The translations under genes were made by a program, and so were the position numbers. The notes under the pieces are model-generated. The model made no database searches. It was given only the letters and a program-made list of their open reading frames with translations, and was not told the origin of the DNA. Of a DNA stretch of 64,000 nucleotides, positions 48,689 to 58,037 are shown in pieces (within the stretch, counting starts at the first letter, position 1; every line of letters starts with the position of its first letter). Origin of the DNA: Planctomycetota bacterium. GTDB taxonomy: Bacteria > Planctomycetota > UBA1135 > UBA2386. The stretch is taken from NCBI GenBank assembly GCA_016713175.1, contig JADJPQ010000011.1:236915-300914 (forward strand), in the 5' to 3' direction.

Positions 48689-50862
48689 AGTCCGACGACT
48701 CCAGTGGCTGCATCGGAAAGGACGACGCCGATGGCGTTGCCCGCAGCTGCGTCGGGTACGACGGCTTGGGTGTGGAAGGTGGTGCCGACGAGCGCCAGCG
48801 CCCTCGGGATCGGCAGCCGCCACCGCGCACTGCCGCCGGCGCCGCTCACGAAGGTGAGTGCATCGAGGCTCACGTGCAGATTGCATGCGGGCATGCCGAG
48901 CGGGCCCAGGATGGCCGGCAACGCCATTCCGGACCAGTTCGTGTTGCTCCAGCCCAACGCAACCATGGCTTGGTCCTGCGGCAAGCCGGCGAGCACGACA
49001 TCCAGGGTCTGACCGATCCTGGGTGTGTCCATGGGAACCAGGCTCGTGGCAGCCCGCGAACCGGCGCACCCTTGGCCGAAGGTCACGAAGGTGCTGGTCG
49101 GACCGACGACGCCCACGGCGTAATCCCAACCGGCGTCGATGTCGACATACGACGCGCCGGGCGCGAGCGCCGGTGTCTCATAGGGGAAGAGGGCGCCCCA
49201 AGTGACCACGCGTCCGTCGGACCGCCGGGCGGCGCAGTGAGGGTATCCGCCGGCGAGCTGCACATAGCTGACGCCGAACGGCAAGGCCGGAACGGTATTC
49301 GAGTCGCCCTGAAAGAGCACGACCGACCCATCGGAACGTCTCGCCGCGCCGCCAAACCGCCGCAAGGCAACTTCGACGTAAGCCAAACCAGGGGGCAATG
49401 GTGGGCGCGCGCCGGTGAGTTCCGTCGACCAGTAGTCGATCAGGCCGTCGGATCGTACCGCTGCCGTGGCCACTTCGTTCGCGGCGACCTGCAGGTAGCG
49501 GACTCCCGGTGGCGGCGGCTGCAGGTTGCACTGGCCGAACTGGTTGATCCCCCATGCAATGGCGACTCCGTCGGAGCGGAGCGCCACGCTGTGGAATCCA
49601 TCGGCTGCGATCTGTGTGTACGTCATGCCGCTTGGAAGCGCGGGCACCGCGAGCTGCCCATGACTGTTGTCACCCCACGCCACGACGTTGCCGTCCGAAC
49701 GCAGCGCGACTCCGTGGGTGTAGCCGAGTTCACACTGGCGATAAGTCATTCCTGGCGGCAACGGTGGCACGGGGCTGCCCGGCAGCGGCACATTCAGCGA
49801 CACGATCTGCCCGTCCGACGCAATCGCGTACGCCCGCGAGAACATGACCGTGGCCTGCTCCCAGTGCTCGCCGCGAGGGGCGCTCGCGACATCCGGCAGG
49901 AAGTAGGTGGGGTTCCCCCAACTAGTGACGACGCCGTCGGAACGTAAGCCAACGCTGTGAGTCTGACCGCCGGTCACCTGCACGTAGTGCGCGCCGGGCG
50001 GGGGAGGCGGCACCGATGCCTGACCGTAGTTGTTGAGGCCCCATGCGACCCATACGCCGTCCGACTGCCTGGCCATGCCGTGCAGGTAGCCGCACCCGAT
50101 GTCGGTGTAATGCAGGCCGGGTGGTGCGGCTGGCACGACAGTCTGTTGGTACTGGTTGTCGCCCCACGCCACCAACACCCCGTCACTGCGCAAGGCGAGG
50201 GCCCAATCCCACCCAAGTGCGACCTTGAGATAGACCATGCCTGAAGGCAGCGGTGGGATGCCAAGCACCCCCTGCCGGTTCTGTCCCCAAACCCGCAGCG
50301 TTCCATCGGAGACCAGACCGGCCGAGAAACTGACCGCCGCCGCGATGTGCGTGTACCACAGACCTGGCGCCAGAACCGGCACGCTGCCCTGACCGATCCT
50401 GTTGTCGCCCCACGCGACAACGACTCGGTCCGACCGAAGAGCCAGCCCATGTGCGTATCCTACAGCCAACTCCACGTACGAAGTACCAGGCGGCGGCTGT
50501 GGGATCGACGAGAAGAAGCGAGGCGTTCCCCAATGCACCGCAGCGCCATCGGATCGAAGGGCAACTCCCCACGAAAGTGACATCCGGACTTGGGTATAGC
50601 GCATGCCGGGCGGCAGAAGCGGGACGTTGCACTCACCCAGTTCCGCATAGCCTCTCGCGAACAGCACGCCGTCCGAGCGCAGGACCGCCGTCGTGGATTG
50701 ACCGGCTGCCACCAGGATCGCAGGTCCATCATGGACGGCCGTGTCGAACGCCGCTTCTCCCCATGCCCGCACGCTGGTTTGCGCAATCGCCTGGCGTGCA
50801 GCAATGGCGAGGCAGGCAACGAAGCACACGCGGAGGCAGCGCGCCGCAACGGAAGTCGTCAT
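48685..50862 (-). CDS. Secreted RCC1-type beta-propeller protein
   Basis: A 725-residue exported protein with a signal peptide (CLRVCFVACLAIAARQAIAQ). It carries about eleven RCC1-like units with the core VALRSDGVLVAWGDN followed by QxxVPxxPxGxxYxxIAxG. The last ~130 residues are the lineage C-terminal domain (FGQGCAGSRAATSLVPMDTP, GMPACNLHVSLDAL). ATG 50862 has GAGG seven bases upstream and lies 9 bases after the stop of the SBBP-type gene, so both are one operon. Some blades carry lineage-type PPLPPGMTY linkers. Function unknown; extracellular binding is inferred. Confidence 0.85.
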   Translation of the reverse strand: MTTSVAARCLRVCFVACLAIAARQAIAQTSVRAWGEAAFDTAVHDGPAILVAAGQSTTAVLRSDGVLFARGYAELGECNVPLLPPGMRYTQVRMSLSWGVALRSDGAAVHWGTPRFFSSIPQPPPGTSYVELAVGYAHGLALRSDRVVVAWGDNRIGQGSVPVLAPGLWYTHIAAAVSFSAGLVSDGTLRVWGQNRQGVLGIPPLPSGMVYLKVALGWDWALALRSDGVLVAWGDNQYQQTVVPAAPPGLHYTDIGCGYLHGMARQSDGVWVAWGLNNYGQASVPPPPPGAHYVQVTGGQTHSVGLRSDGVVTSWGNPTYFLPDVASAPRGEHWEQATVMFSRAYAIASDGQIVSLNVPLPGSPVPPLPPGMTYRQCELGYTHGVALRSDGNVVAWGDNSHGQLAVPALPSGMTYTQIAADGFHSVALRSDGVAIAWGINQFGQCNLQPPPPGVRYLQVAANEVATAAVRSDGLIDYWSTELTGARPPLPPGLAYVEVALRRFGGAARRSDGSVVLFQGDSNTVPALPFGVSYVQLAGGYPHCAARRSDGRVVTWGALFPYETPALAPGASYVDIDAGWDYAVGVVGPTSTFVTFGQGCAGSRAATSLVPMDTPRIGQTLDVVLAGLPQDQAMVALGWSNTNWSGMALPAILGPLGMPACNLHVSLDALTFVSGAGGSARWRLPIPRALALVGTTFHTQAVVPDAAAGNAIGVVLSDAATGVVGL

Positions 50863-50871
50863 GGCGCGACC

Positions 50872-53157
50872 TCAGTAAGAGAACAGCAGCGCCGGGCTCG
50901 CAGCGAGGCCGACACCAGTGCAAGCCAGTGGAGCGACGAAGCACACGACCTGAGCGGTGAACTGCCACTGCCCCGCGGGGAGCGTGTCCAGCTCGAACCG
51001 GAACGAACTCATGCTGTTGAAGGACGGCGGCAGGAACGTGAAGGCCACGTTCGGCAGGCCAGTGGTCCAGATCTCCATTCCAGTTCCCGTGGGCACGATG
51101 GGGACCGCCAAAGGGAACCCAAACTGAAGCACGGCCCCCAGGATCAGCGAACTGGCCGGCGGGCGATCGATCAGGATCGCCGCGTCAAGGGACCCGACGC
51201 CGAGACTGCCTTCCCAATCGATCAGCATGCGAGGCAGCAACCCGGACGGCGGGCCGCCGACGAACGCCCCGAAGGGCAGCAGTTCGCACACCGGGCTCGT
51301 GCCGCCGCTGAATGGCGCACTGGGTGCGAAGGCGCAGGTCCCCGTGCCATCCGTACGGCAGACGCCGGCTGGGAGCAGGTCGACGCGAGCGGACACGGCC
51401 TCGGTCCCGCCACTGTAGGTTCTCGTGTTGCTCGCGGGTCCGATCACCGGGAAGCCGAGAGCGTTCGTGCTCCCCACCACCATGACCCTGCCGCGCTGAT
51501 CGACCGCGATGGCACCGCCAGTCAATCCGGTGCCGCTCGCGCCGAATGATCGGGAGTCCACGGTATTGCCGCCGTTGAAGGCAGTGGTGGTGCCAGAAAC
51601 CACGGAGGCCGGCACGTCGGTGCCAGGCCCAACCACGGACGCAGTCAACATGGTCTTCAGGAAACCCGCATCCGCGTGCGGCAGAGGGTTTGGCGGCGGA
51701 GTGTTGCGAAAGAACCCAGTGACCTGAATGTCGCCCGCGTCCGTCGCGGTGGATCGTCTGCCGACGACGGCGATATGGTCGGGGTACTCATTCCATGCCG
51801 CGACGCCGAACAGGCCTTCGTTGTCGGCGCCACCCCAGTAGCCGAGGTGGACGAAGGCGCTGAGGTCGAGCACAGATGTTGCCGCAACGAATCCGTCGGT
51901 TCCGCCAGCAGGACCGCCATGAGCCATCTGGGACGCGAGCAGCGCGGGCAGGCTCGCATCCCGCGTCTCGCCCACGAGGTAGATCATGCCGCCATGGCAA
52001 AGCACGTCCCTCGCGATCGTGTCGGGGCCGTTGCCGAGGACCGTGCTGCCGATCAAGACCAGGTCGCCGCCAGTGCGCGTTGGCGCTGCGTCGAACGTCA
52101 TCACCAACGCATGCGATCCGGAGGTCAGGGTCGAGTAGCAGCGCTGCGTAAGCGGCAACGTGAAGTTCCCCTGCGTGATCGTCGTGTTCGCCGTCCAGCC
52201 GACGACCGCGAACACGTCCGGCGAAAACTCCGACAGGCCGAGCAGCAGTTCCTGATCGACGCCCGCCACGATCGAAGTGAACACTGGCGTAGCCACGCTC
52301 CCGGCACCCTGGTTGCGCTCGATCCGCCCGACGAATCCGTCCCACTGGCCGAACCCGTTGTCACTGTCACCGGCTGCGGGGCTGTCTCCCGCGCAAGTCG
52401 GGAGCGGCGCAACGAAGCGCAACAGCGGCGAGAGCGGGGATCCGCCAGCCGGCGCTCCGCCAGCCGTGCCACCGCAGTACGTGACGACGTCGACCAGACC
52501 CTGCGCACGACTCTCCACGCGGATGCTGACGTCGGTCACCGAACATGGCTCCTGCCCGGCCCCCGACCAGAACTGGTGGGACCAGAGCAGCGCGCCGGCA
52601 CCGTCGAAGACCATGACGAAGCCGCCGCACTGGTTCCCGCCCGCCGGGTGAACGAATCCGAGAGGCTGAGTCGGCTGGCCGAGCGGCATCGTGTCGTCGA
52701 AGGTCTCGCCACAGACGGCGATCCTCGTGGCCGCTTCGGTCAACGCCGGGAAAACCGACACGGCACGCACGCAGGTGCTCAGGCCGAGAAGCAGTTGGAA
52801 ATTCGCTGGGTTCAGAACGGACCCGTGGCAGTGCCGCTGCCAGACGATGTCGCCGTTGCTGGCACGGACTTGAAGCACGCCAACCTGGCGAGTTCCTCCT
52901 GCCGGCGGGACGGAGACACCTAGCGTTGGGCTATCCACGCCAACCCCACTGAACGTGGGCAGCACTACCGGGATCGATGCCAGGATCTGGATTGTCCCCA
53001 CCGCGTATGTGCGCCCATTCCCCGGCGACTTGACGTCCGTCCACTGCTCCCCGAGTGGATTGGAGCCCACGGCCGGAATCGGGTTGGTCGTCGCATCGTG
53101 CGTCGCGAATGGCACCGATTGTCCCCGGGCATGCGACACGCCGGGCATGGTCATCAT
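50872..53157 (-). CDS. SBBP-type secreted propeller protein; signal peptide start out of frame
   Basis: The 761 residues from ATG 53157 contain propeller-like blocks (GFVMVFDGAGALLWSHQFWS, DGFVGRIERNQ, GGTDGFVAATSVLDLSAFVH, GGAIAVDQRGRVMVVGST) typical of SBBP-repeat exoproteins, and a final lineage-type domain (LPNVAFTFLPPSFNSMSSFR). From 53157 only half a signal peptide is present (MMTMPGVSHARGQ). The missing hydrophobic part (ESLLALLA) is encoded directly upstream in the same frame, but that frame has no start codon. The nearest ATGs (MRLHMPALG) lie beyond a 7-bp repeat and are out of frame by one. Losing one unit, or gaining two, restores a complete signal peptide. Confidence 0.72.
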   Translation of the reverse strand: MMTMPGVSHARGQSVPFATHDATTNPIPAVGSNPLGEQWTDVKSPGNGRTYAVGTIQILASIPVVLPTFSGVGVDSPTLGVSVPPAGGTRQVGVLQVRASNGDIVWQRHCHGSVLNPANFQLLLGLSTCVRAVSVFPALTEAATRIAVCGETFDDTMPLGQPTQPLGFVHPAGGNQCGGFVMVFDGAGALLWSHQFWSGAGQEPCSVTDVSIRVESRAQGLVDVVTYCGGTAGGAPAGGSPLSPLLRFVAPLPTCAGDSPAAGDSDNGFGQWDGFVGRIERNQGAGSVATPVFTSIVAGVDQELLLGLSEFSPDVFAVVGWTANTTITQGNFTLPLTQRCYSTLTSGSHALVMTFDAAPTRTGGDLVLIGSTVLGNGPDTIARDVLCHGGMIYLVGETRDASLPALLASQMAHGGPAGGTDGFVAATSVLDLSAFVHLGYWGGADNEGLFGVAAWNEYPDHIAVVGRRSTATDAGDIQVTGFFRNTPPPNPLPHADAGFLKTMLTASVVGPGTDVPASVVSGTTTAFNGGNTVDSRSFGASGTGLTGGAIAVDQRGRVMVVGSTNALGFPVIGPASNTRTYSGGTEAVSARVDLLPAGVCRTDGTGTCAFAPSAPFSGGTSPVCELLPFGAFVGGPPSGLLPRMLIDWEGSLGVGSLDAAILIDRPPASSLILGAVLQFGFPLAVPIVPTGTGMEIWTTGLPNVAFTFLPPSFNSMSSFRFELDTLPAGQWQFTAQVVCFVAPLACTGVGLAASPALLFSY

Positions 53158-53213
53158 GGCGAGGAGCGCGAGCAGGGACTCACAGCCTCTCCCGGGACTG
53201 AGCCCGGTTACGC

Positions 53214-53255
53214 GCCGAGAGCCGAGAGCCGAGAGCCGAGAGCCGAGAGCCGAGA
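53214..53255 (-). repeat. 7-bp microsatellite, (GCCGAGA) x 6
   Basis: Six perfect GCCGAGA copies on the + strand (TCTCGGC on the coding strand). It lies between upstream ATGs and the signal-peptide core of the SBBP-type gene. Seven is not a multiple of three, so unit changes shift the frame; in every frame the tract itself is open (SRLSALG repeats). Confidence 0.95.
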
Positions 53256-53575
53256 GCGGGCATGTGCAACCTCATAGGCAGGACACCGCGGAGCGATGAA
53301 GGATACCCTGGACGCCGGCCGGCCGTCGACGGGTTCCGGAAGGACCAACGACCGGAACGGTCGGGCGCTACCGCTCCTATCAGCCCAATGGCCGCGGCCC
53401 CGGCGCTCATCGGGCTCGACCTGGGCGCGGCCGACCTCAGGATGCGTGCTTGCTGGATCCCTTCCGGGATCCGTCGGCCAAACGCCAGGCGATCGATCGC
53501 GCGCGCATCGGCTTACGCGAACACCCAAGGTGGTCGCGTATCGCCTCATCGCGCACGACGCGGTCGAGCCGACGG
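53256..53575. other. Gap between SBBP gene and oxidoreductase fragment
   Basis: No gene recognised. The two ATGs preceding the 7-bp tract (minus strand, near 53260-53275) are the only start-like features, and the remaining ~300 bases hold no repeat or RNA I can support. Confidence 0.4.
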
Positions 53576-53930
53576 CTACCCCGCAAATCCCGCGCGCAGC
53601 GGCGCATCGAGGAACTTCTGCGCCAGGTTGTTGCCGATCCGCATCGCCGCCGCATCCCAGCTGACCACCTGCGCGCGCGCGCCGCGGTACGCCGCGTTCG
53701 CCAGCAGCACCGCCTCGGTCAGCGGCCCGGCGTAGCCGAACCAGCACGTCGGCTGCGTGCGCGCCTTGCAGGCGGCGATCCACTCGGCGTGGTGGCCGAT
53801 CGACGGCGGGATCGACTTCGCCGGCCGGATCCAGTTCTGGAACGTGTCACCGGGCCCGAGCTCGTGCTTGTCGTAGTTGCTGATCAGGTGGCCGCGCTCA
53901 CCGACGAACAGCACGCCGTTGCGCCAGGGG
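53576..53930 (-). pseudogene. C-terminal fragment of a Gfo/Idh/MocA-family oxidoreductase
   Basis: About 117 codons read WRNGVLFVGERGHLISNYDK, then IPPSIGHHAEWIAACKARTQ, PTCWFGYAGPLTEAVLLANA, AYRGARAQVVSWDAAAMRIG and end LDAPLRAGFAG. This is the C-terminal half of planctomycete-type Gfo/Idh/MocA oxidoreductases (sugar or inositol dehydrogenase-like). The NAD-binding N-terminal domain is missing because the IS91-type terminus of copy C begins at 53931. Non-functional. Confidence 0.75.
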
Positions 53931-54303
53931 GATAGGTGAAACAACGGGGGTTTTCGCCGGCCGGGTGGTTGGGCGATGTCGATTCGTGCGGCGAACCAGG
54001 CGGTTGGCGGCGAGGCAGGGACCGTCCGATCCGGGAGAAATACCCTGGTTCTGGTTCTGCGTACAGACCACCACCGCTGCCCGGTGATCCGGGCCACGCC
54101 GAAACAGCGACCAGGGTCGCGTTCAGGATCGGACGAAGTGCACTGAACGTCGTGGCGGTGCCCTCGCCGGCGCGAGTTCTGGCGGTTCGACCGGCAGACC
54201 AAGGTGGTGGAGGATCCTCTGGATGGCGGCATGGTCGCTGACGAACGTCAGCAGGCGGCGCTGGCCGCCGCAGTTGCCGCAGCGCAGGGCATCGGCGAGG
54301 AAC
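53931..54303 (-). mobile_element. IS91-family element end, copy C (373 bases)
   Basis: Almost identical to 47171-47543 of copy B, with only a few base changes. It contains the conserved terminus and the codons for the transposase C-terminus (zinc ribbon ADALRCGNCGGQRRLLTFVS). It stops exactly after GAAC (54300-54303), where the serine-recombinase module begins. It truncates the oxidoreductase gene on its other side. Confidence 0.7.
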
Positions 54304-54308
54304 GATCA

Positions 54309-55620
54309 TCTCTCATGATGCATCTCTCGCAGTGGATGTGTCGGGTTGATCGGTAGACGGATGGCGGGAGTCCTTTCGAAGTGAGTCCGGCGGCCAGTAC
54401 AGCCAGTCGCCGCGGTCGGAACAGATGCGGCCTTTGACCAGGCCGGCGCGTCGACGATCGCCGAGCGTTGTGCGACTGATGCCGAGCATGGCGCAGGCCG
54501 TCTTCGGGGGAGAGCCAGCCCGCATCGAGCATGCGCTGCTTCAGGCTCTTGAACTTGGTCGAGAAGCGGACCCACTGGACGTTCGACGTCGTGAACGCGT
54601 CGCCGGCACCGGTGCGCCGGCCGCGCTGGTTGAGGATGTTGGCGACCTGGGCGTTGGTGTATTCGCCGAGGAGTTCATCGATCTCGCTTCGGACGGCTTC
54701 GTGGGTGGCCCGGCGCTGTTGCGCGGTCAGAGGGCGCGGCAGGGTCAAGGTGGTGGTGGCACCCCCACGGAAGCGAACGGCAGCGGTGACCTGCTGCTGC
54801 TTGATCAACGTGACATCCTCGATGACGAGCGCGAGCATCCGTTTGCGCTCTGCGTACGGCGTGTCAGGGTTGGACCATACGGCAGGGAAGTCGGTGGCGA
54901 GGTCGAGAACGCGTTTGCGTTCCTGCTGGTCGACCAGGATGGGGTCGGCGGTGCGTTGCCGCTGGTACTCCTGTTTCGCCGCCGCCAGGGTGCGCAGCCT
55001 GGTGTTCCACTCTGCCTCCAGGGAGTCGGCGACGAGTCTGTTGGCGGCGTCGACCCGTGCATACCTGAGTCGCGCGTGATCCGCCTCGTACTGGGCGCGC
55101 TCGACGTGTTGGTGGCGAAGCCGATCGGCTTCGTCGACGCGAGCAGCGAGTTCGTCCTGGATGGCGAGCGTGAGCTCGAGGGCCATGGGGGTGATGGTCT
55201 CGACCAGCAGTTTGCCGATCGCGGCATCGATCTCGGCACGAGCATGCTCTGGCAGGAGGGGGCGCTGAACAGTCTGCTACGACCGTAGCAGACGTAGTTT
55301 GGGATGCGCTCGCCATTGCGTCGGACATTGTAGTGGATGTGCATCCGGCTGCCGCAGAGACCACAGACAGCCACGCCCTGCAGGAGGGCCGAGCCTTCTC
55401 GTGGCGCTGATCGCTCCCAGCCGAGCATCTTGGCGCTCGCCGCCAGTCTTGCTTCGATCATCTCGTGCTCAGTCCAGGCAATGTAGGACGGATGGGCATC
55501 GCGAATCAGTGCGATCCACTGGCTTGGCGGTTGACGCTCGTTGCAAGTGCGACCGTCAGGCTGTTTGCGCGAGCGACATCTGCCGAACACGTAGGCACCC
55601 GCGTACCACGGATCGGAACG
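54309..55620 (-). pseudogene. Large serine recombinase, C-terminal part (split by IS3-type element)
   Basis: Continues the recombinase begun at 58037. After the IS3-type insertion the sense resumes at DPWYAGAYVFGRCRSRKQPD and runs to a zinc ribbon (GVAVCGLCGSRMHIHYNVRR, IPNYVCYG). It then changes frame near 55270 to a coiled-coil segment (LLVETITPMALELTLAIQDE, VDEADRLRHQHVERAQYEAD) and the domain VIEDVTLIKQQQVTAAVRFR. A further change near 54520 leads to a MerR/HTH-like end (AMLGISRTTLGDRRRAGLVK). Zinc-ribbon and coiled-coil regions are typical of large serine recombinases. At least three disruptions; non-functional. Confidence 0.7.
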
Positions 55621-55653
55621 TGTCAACGTGAATGAGACACACGGAAGAAAAGA

Positions 55654-56661
55654 TCACTGAACGGCCGAGCTGAGTTCGGCTGGGATGTCGGCGAGCTGGT
55701 GGACCTGCACGGGGCGGTTGATCCAGGCAGCAGCGGGTGGTCTCGGGGCGACCGGCGCTCGCCGTACGAAGCGCTCTGGGTTGGCGGCGAAGGCGTCGGC
55801 GAGGACGAGGTCGCGGGCGGCGAGAATGTCGCCACCACGCCCATGGTGGATGTCGGAGGGCGTGAGCAGCGCCAGGCTGGAGTGGTGATGTTCCTCGTTG
55901 TACCAGTGGAACAGGGGTTGGCAGTGCGTACGCGCGTGCTGCTGCGAGCCGAAGCGGTCGGGAAAGTCGGGCCGGTACTTCAGGGTCTTGAACAGGCCCT
56001 CGGAGAACGGGTTGTCGTCGGAGACGTGCGGACGGCTGTGGCTTTTGACGATGCCCAGATCTGCGAAGAGCAGGGTCGTGCTCTTGGCGATCATCGGACT
56101 GCCGCGGTCCGCGTGGATGGTGAGTTGGCCTTCCTGGATGCCCTGGCGCCCGCAGGCTTCGGCGATGAGCGTCCTGGCGAGCTGCGCGGACTCGCACGAC
56201 GCGACCATCCAGCCGACGACGTAGCGGCTGAAGATGTCCATCAGGACGTAGAGGTAGAAGTAGGTCCACTTCGCGGGGCCGAGGAGCTTGGTGATGTCCC
56301 ACGACCAGACTTGGTTGGGCCGCGTGGCCAGCAACTCGGGCTTTTTGTAGTTCGGGTGTCGTAGCTGGTCGCGGCGTTCTCGGACCGCCCCGTTCGCGTT
56401 GAGGATGCGATACATGGTGCGGATCGAGCACAGGTAGATGCTGCGGTCGAGCAGCGACGCGTAGACCTGGGCAACGGCGCGATCCGCGTGCTCTGGCTGC
56501 GCGAGGACCGCGAGCACGTGGTTGCGTTCGTCGACGGCGAGCGCCCGCGGCGATGCGCGGGGCGTTGCGACCTTGGCTGGCAGCCTGGCGGCAGCGCGGT
56601 GGCGGTAGACGGTGGCTCGCGGCACGTCGAGAGCCTCACATGCTGCGAAGACGCCGATCAC
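55654..56661 (-). CDS. IS3-family OrfB transposase (DDE)
   Basis: A 335-residue DDE transposase with the rve-type core: WSWDITKLLGPAKWTYFYLY (first Asp), TIHADRGSPM (second Asp) and SDDNPFSEGLFKTLKYRPDF (Glu). All three catalytic residues are present. Upstream of GTG 56661 the frame is open back to the A8 site, giving AHSIRLVDEASPVIGVFAAC. This fits production as an OrfAB fusion by -1 frameshifting rather than from an independent start. The HHSSLALLTPSDIHHGRGG motif near the end is common in IS3-type enzymes. Confidence 0.85.
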   Translation of the reverse strand: MIGVFAACEALDVPRATVYRHRAAARLPAKVATPRASPRALAVDERNHVLAVLAQPEHADRAVAQVYASLLDRSIYLCSIRTMYRILNANGAVRERRDQLRHPNYKKPELLATRPNQVWSWDITKLLGPAKWTYFYLYVLMDIFSRYVVGWMVASCESAQLARTLIAEACGRQGIQEGQLTIHADRGSPMIAKSTTLLFADLGIVKSHSRPHVSDDNPFSEGLFKTLKYRPDFPDRFGSQQHARTHCQPLFHWYNEEHHHSSLALLTPSDIHHGRGGDILAARDLVLADAFAANPERFVRRAPVAPRPPAAAWINRPVQVHQLADIPAELSSAVQ

Positions 56662-57206
56662 CGGCGAGGCCTCGTCGACGAGTCGGATCGAGTGGGCCCT
56701 TCGCTGGGTGGCGGTGAGGCCAGCGGGATCCCCAGGATGTCGTGCAGTTTTTTTTGGATCTCGATGATCGCGTGCGCGTGTTGCAGGCGCTGCTCGAGCG
56801 CGATCACCTTGTTCTCCAGCTTCTCGATCTGCTTCCGTTCAGCCGCGCCCGCCTGCGGCGCGGGCCCACGGCGCTTGGGCCCCAGGGCCGCCAGGCCGCC
56901 GGCGTCGCGTTCTCTTCGCCAGCACGTCAGGTGGGACGAGTAGAGCCCCTCCTGGCGCAGGAGCGTGCCGATGGCTCCTGGCTCGCAGGCGTCGACCGCC
57001 GCGAGGATCTGGTTCTTGTACTCGGCGGTGAACGTTCTCCGACGAGGTCGTTCCAGGGTCTCGTTCGCCTCACATCCTACGGTTCTGGCCCGCCCGATGT
57101 TGGGCTCACCTCCGCTACGCGCGGACTCGCTGCGCTCGCCCGCGCTCCGCTCCGGTGAGCCCAACATCGGGCGCTGCTCGGGAGCGGTCTTCGTCTGGTT
57201 GGTCAT
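56658..57206 (-). CDS. IS3-family OrfA (HTH) with long palindrome in 5' part
   Basis: A 182-residue OrfA. A helix-turn-helix part (RRRTFTAEYKNQILAAVDAC, LLRQEGLYSSHLTCWRRERD) precedes a leucine-zipper-like helix (RKQIEKLENKVIALEQRLQH), the usual OrfA plan. Near the end the coding strand has eight A (56748-56755), a -1 slippery site leading into the OrfB frame. Residues about 13-38 (SPERSAGERSESARSGGEPN) are encoded by a 20-bp perfect inverted repeat and its loop and are not part of normal OrfA proteins. The element may still be active. Confidence 0.8.
   Translation of the reverse strand: MTNQTKTAPEQRPMLGSPERSAGERSESARSGGEPNIGRARTVGCEANETLERPRRRTFTAEYKNQILAAVDACEPGAIGTLLRQEGLYSSHLTCWRRERDAGGLAALGPKRRGPAPQAGAAERKQIEKLENKVIALEQRLQHAHAIIEIQKKLHDILGIPLASPPPSEGPTRSDSSTRPRR
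57091..57173. repeat. 20-bp perfect inverted repeat inside IS3 orfA
   Basis: CGCCCGATGTTGGGCTCACC at 57091-57110 is exactly repeated in inverse at 57154-57173, around a 43-base loop that itself contains partial CTCGC/GCGAG symmetry. It is in frame with orfA and encodes a Ser/Glu/Arg-rich insert. Confidence 0.9.
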
Positions 57207-57271
57207 CTGATCTTGCCTGCGCCCTCGACACTAAACAGGAACCGAACAGGTGTCTCGCTCACGTTGGCACA

Positions 57272-58037
57272 GAGGGGATTGTGCAGCAGGTGAGCAGCTC
57301 GACCCACGTACAGCGGTCCCCAGGCGACTTCACCCTTGTGTGGCCCGGCAGCGAGGCGCGTTGGGACCAGCAGCGACTGCAGACGAAAGTGTTTGACCGT
57401 GGCGCTCACCGAACCGCATGGCGGAAGGTGTCGAACAGCAGGCGTACGGTGTCCTGGACCTGCGTGTCGGGATCGAGGACCACGCGACCACTGGAGTCAC
57501 GGACATAGCCGATGGGCAAGCGGAACCGCAGCTCGCCGCGACGAGCCTTGTTGATGATGCCGCCGCGCAAGCGCGATCGATGCGTGCAACTCGGCCTCAC
57601 TCATCGTGCCCTTAAGTCCGAGCAGCAGCCGATCGTTGAAGTGCGCGGGGTCGTAGATGCCGTCCTCGTCGAGGATGAGGGTGTCGGTCAGCGCGCAGAT
57701 CTCGAGCAACTGATGCCAATCGGACGAGTTGCGTGCCAGCCGCGACACCTCCAGCCCGAGCACGATGCCAACGCGTCGCAGGCCGACGTCGGCGACGAGT
57801 CTCTGGAAGCCTTCCCGGTCGACGGCCGAAGCGCCGGACTGTCCGGAGATCGGAATCGATGACGATGACGCGGTCGTCGGGCCAACCAAGGGCGACGGCA
57901 CGCTGGCGCAGCGCGTATTGGCGCTGGGTGCTCTCAACGTTGTCGACGACCTGCTGCAGTGTCGACTGGCGCACGTAGAGGTATGCATCGCGCCGTAGGT
58001 GGCACGCGGCGACTTTCTGATTCTGCTCGGCGCTCAT
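57272..58037 (-). pseudogene. Large serine recombinase, N-terminal part (frameshifted)
   Basis: From ATG 58037: RRDAYLYVRQSTLQQVVDNV, then ALGWPDDRVIVIDSDL, where Tyr-Val-Arg-Gln-Ser supplies the catalytic Ser typical of resolvase-type domains. The sense shifts near 57850 (GASAVDREGFQRLVADVGLR, GLEVSRLARNSSDWHQLLEI), near 57590 (GGIINKARRGELRFRLPIGY) and near 57409 (SATVKHFRLQSLLVPTRLAA, GPLYVGRAAHLLHNP). It ends at the IS3-type insertion. ATG 58037 overlaps the stop of the preceding gene (ATGA). Three frame breaks plus the insertion make it non-functional. Confidence 0.7.

Larger units (their letters stand above)
55621..57271 (-). mobile_element. IS3-family insertion sequence
   Basis: A 1651-base element bounded by imperfect inverted ends: TGTCAACGTGAATGAGACAC at 55621 and, read inward from 57271, TGTGCCAACGTGAGCGAGAC. 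Both start with TG, as in IS3-family elements. It carries orfA and orfB with an A8 slippery run between. It is inserted in the serine-recombinase gene between the HNP and WYAG codons. No clear target duplication is visible. The same terminal repeat occurs as a scrap at 32131-32160, so at least one other copy once existed nearby. Confidence 0.8.

Noticed and set aside
50590..51549. 319-codon + strand frame opposite the RCC1/SBBP genes
   Set aside because: Shadow frame; both minus-strand genes have signal peptides and repeats with clear sense.
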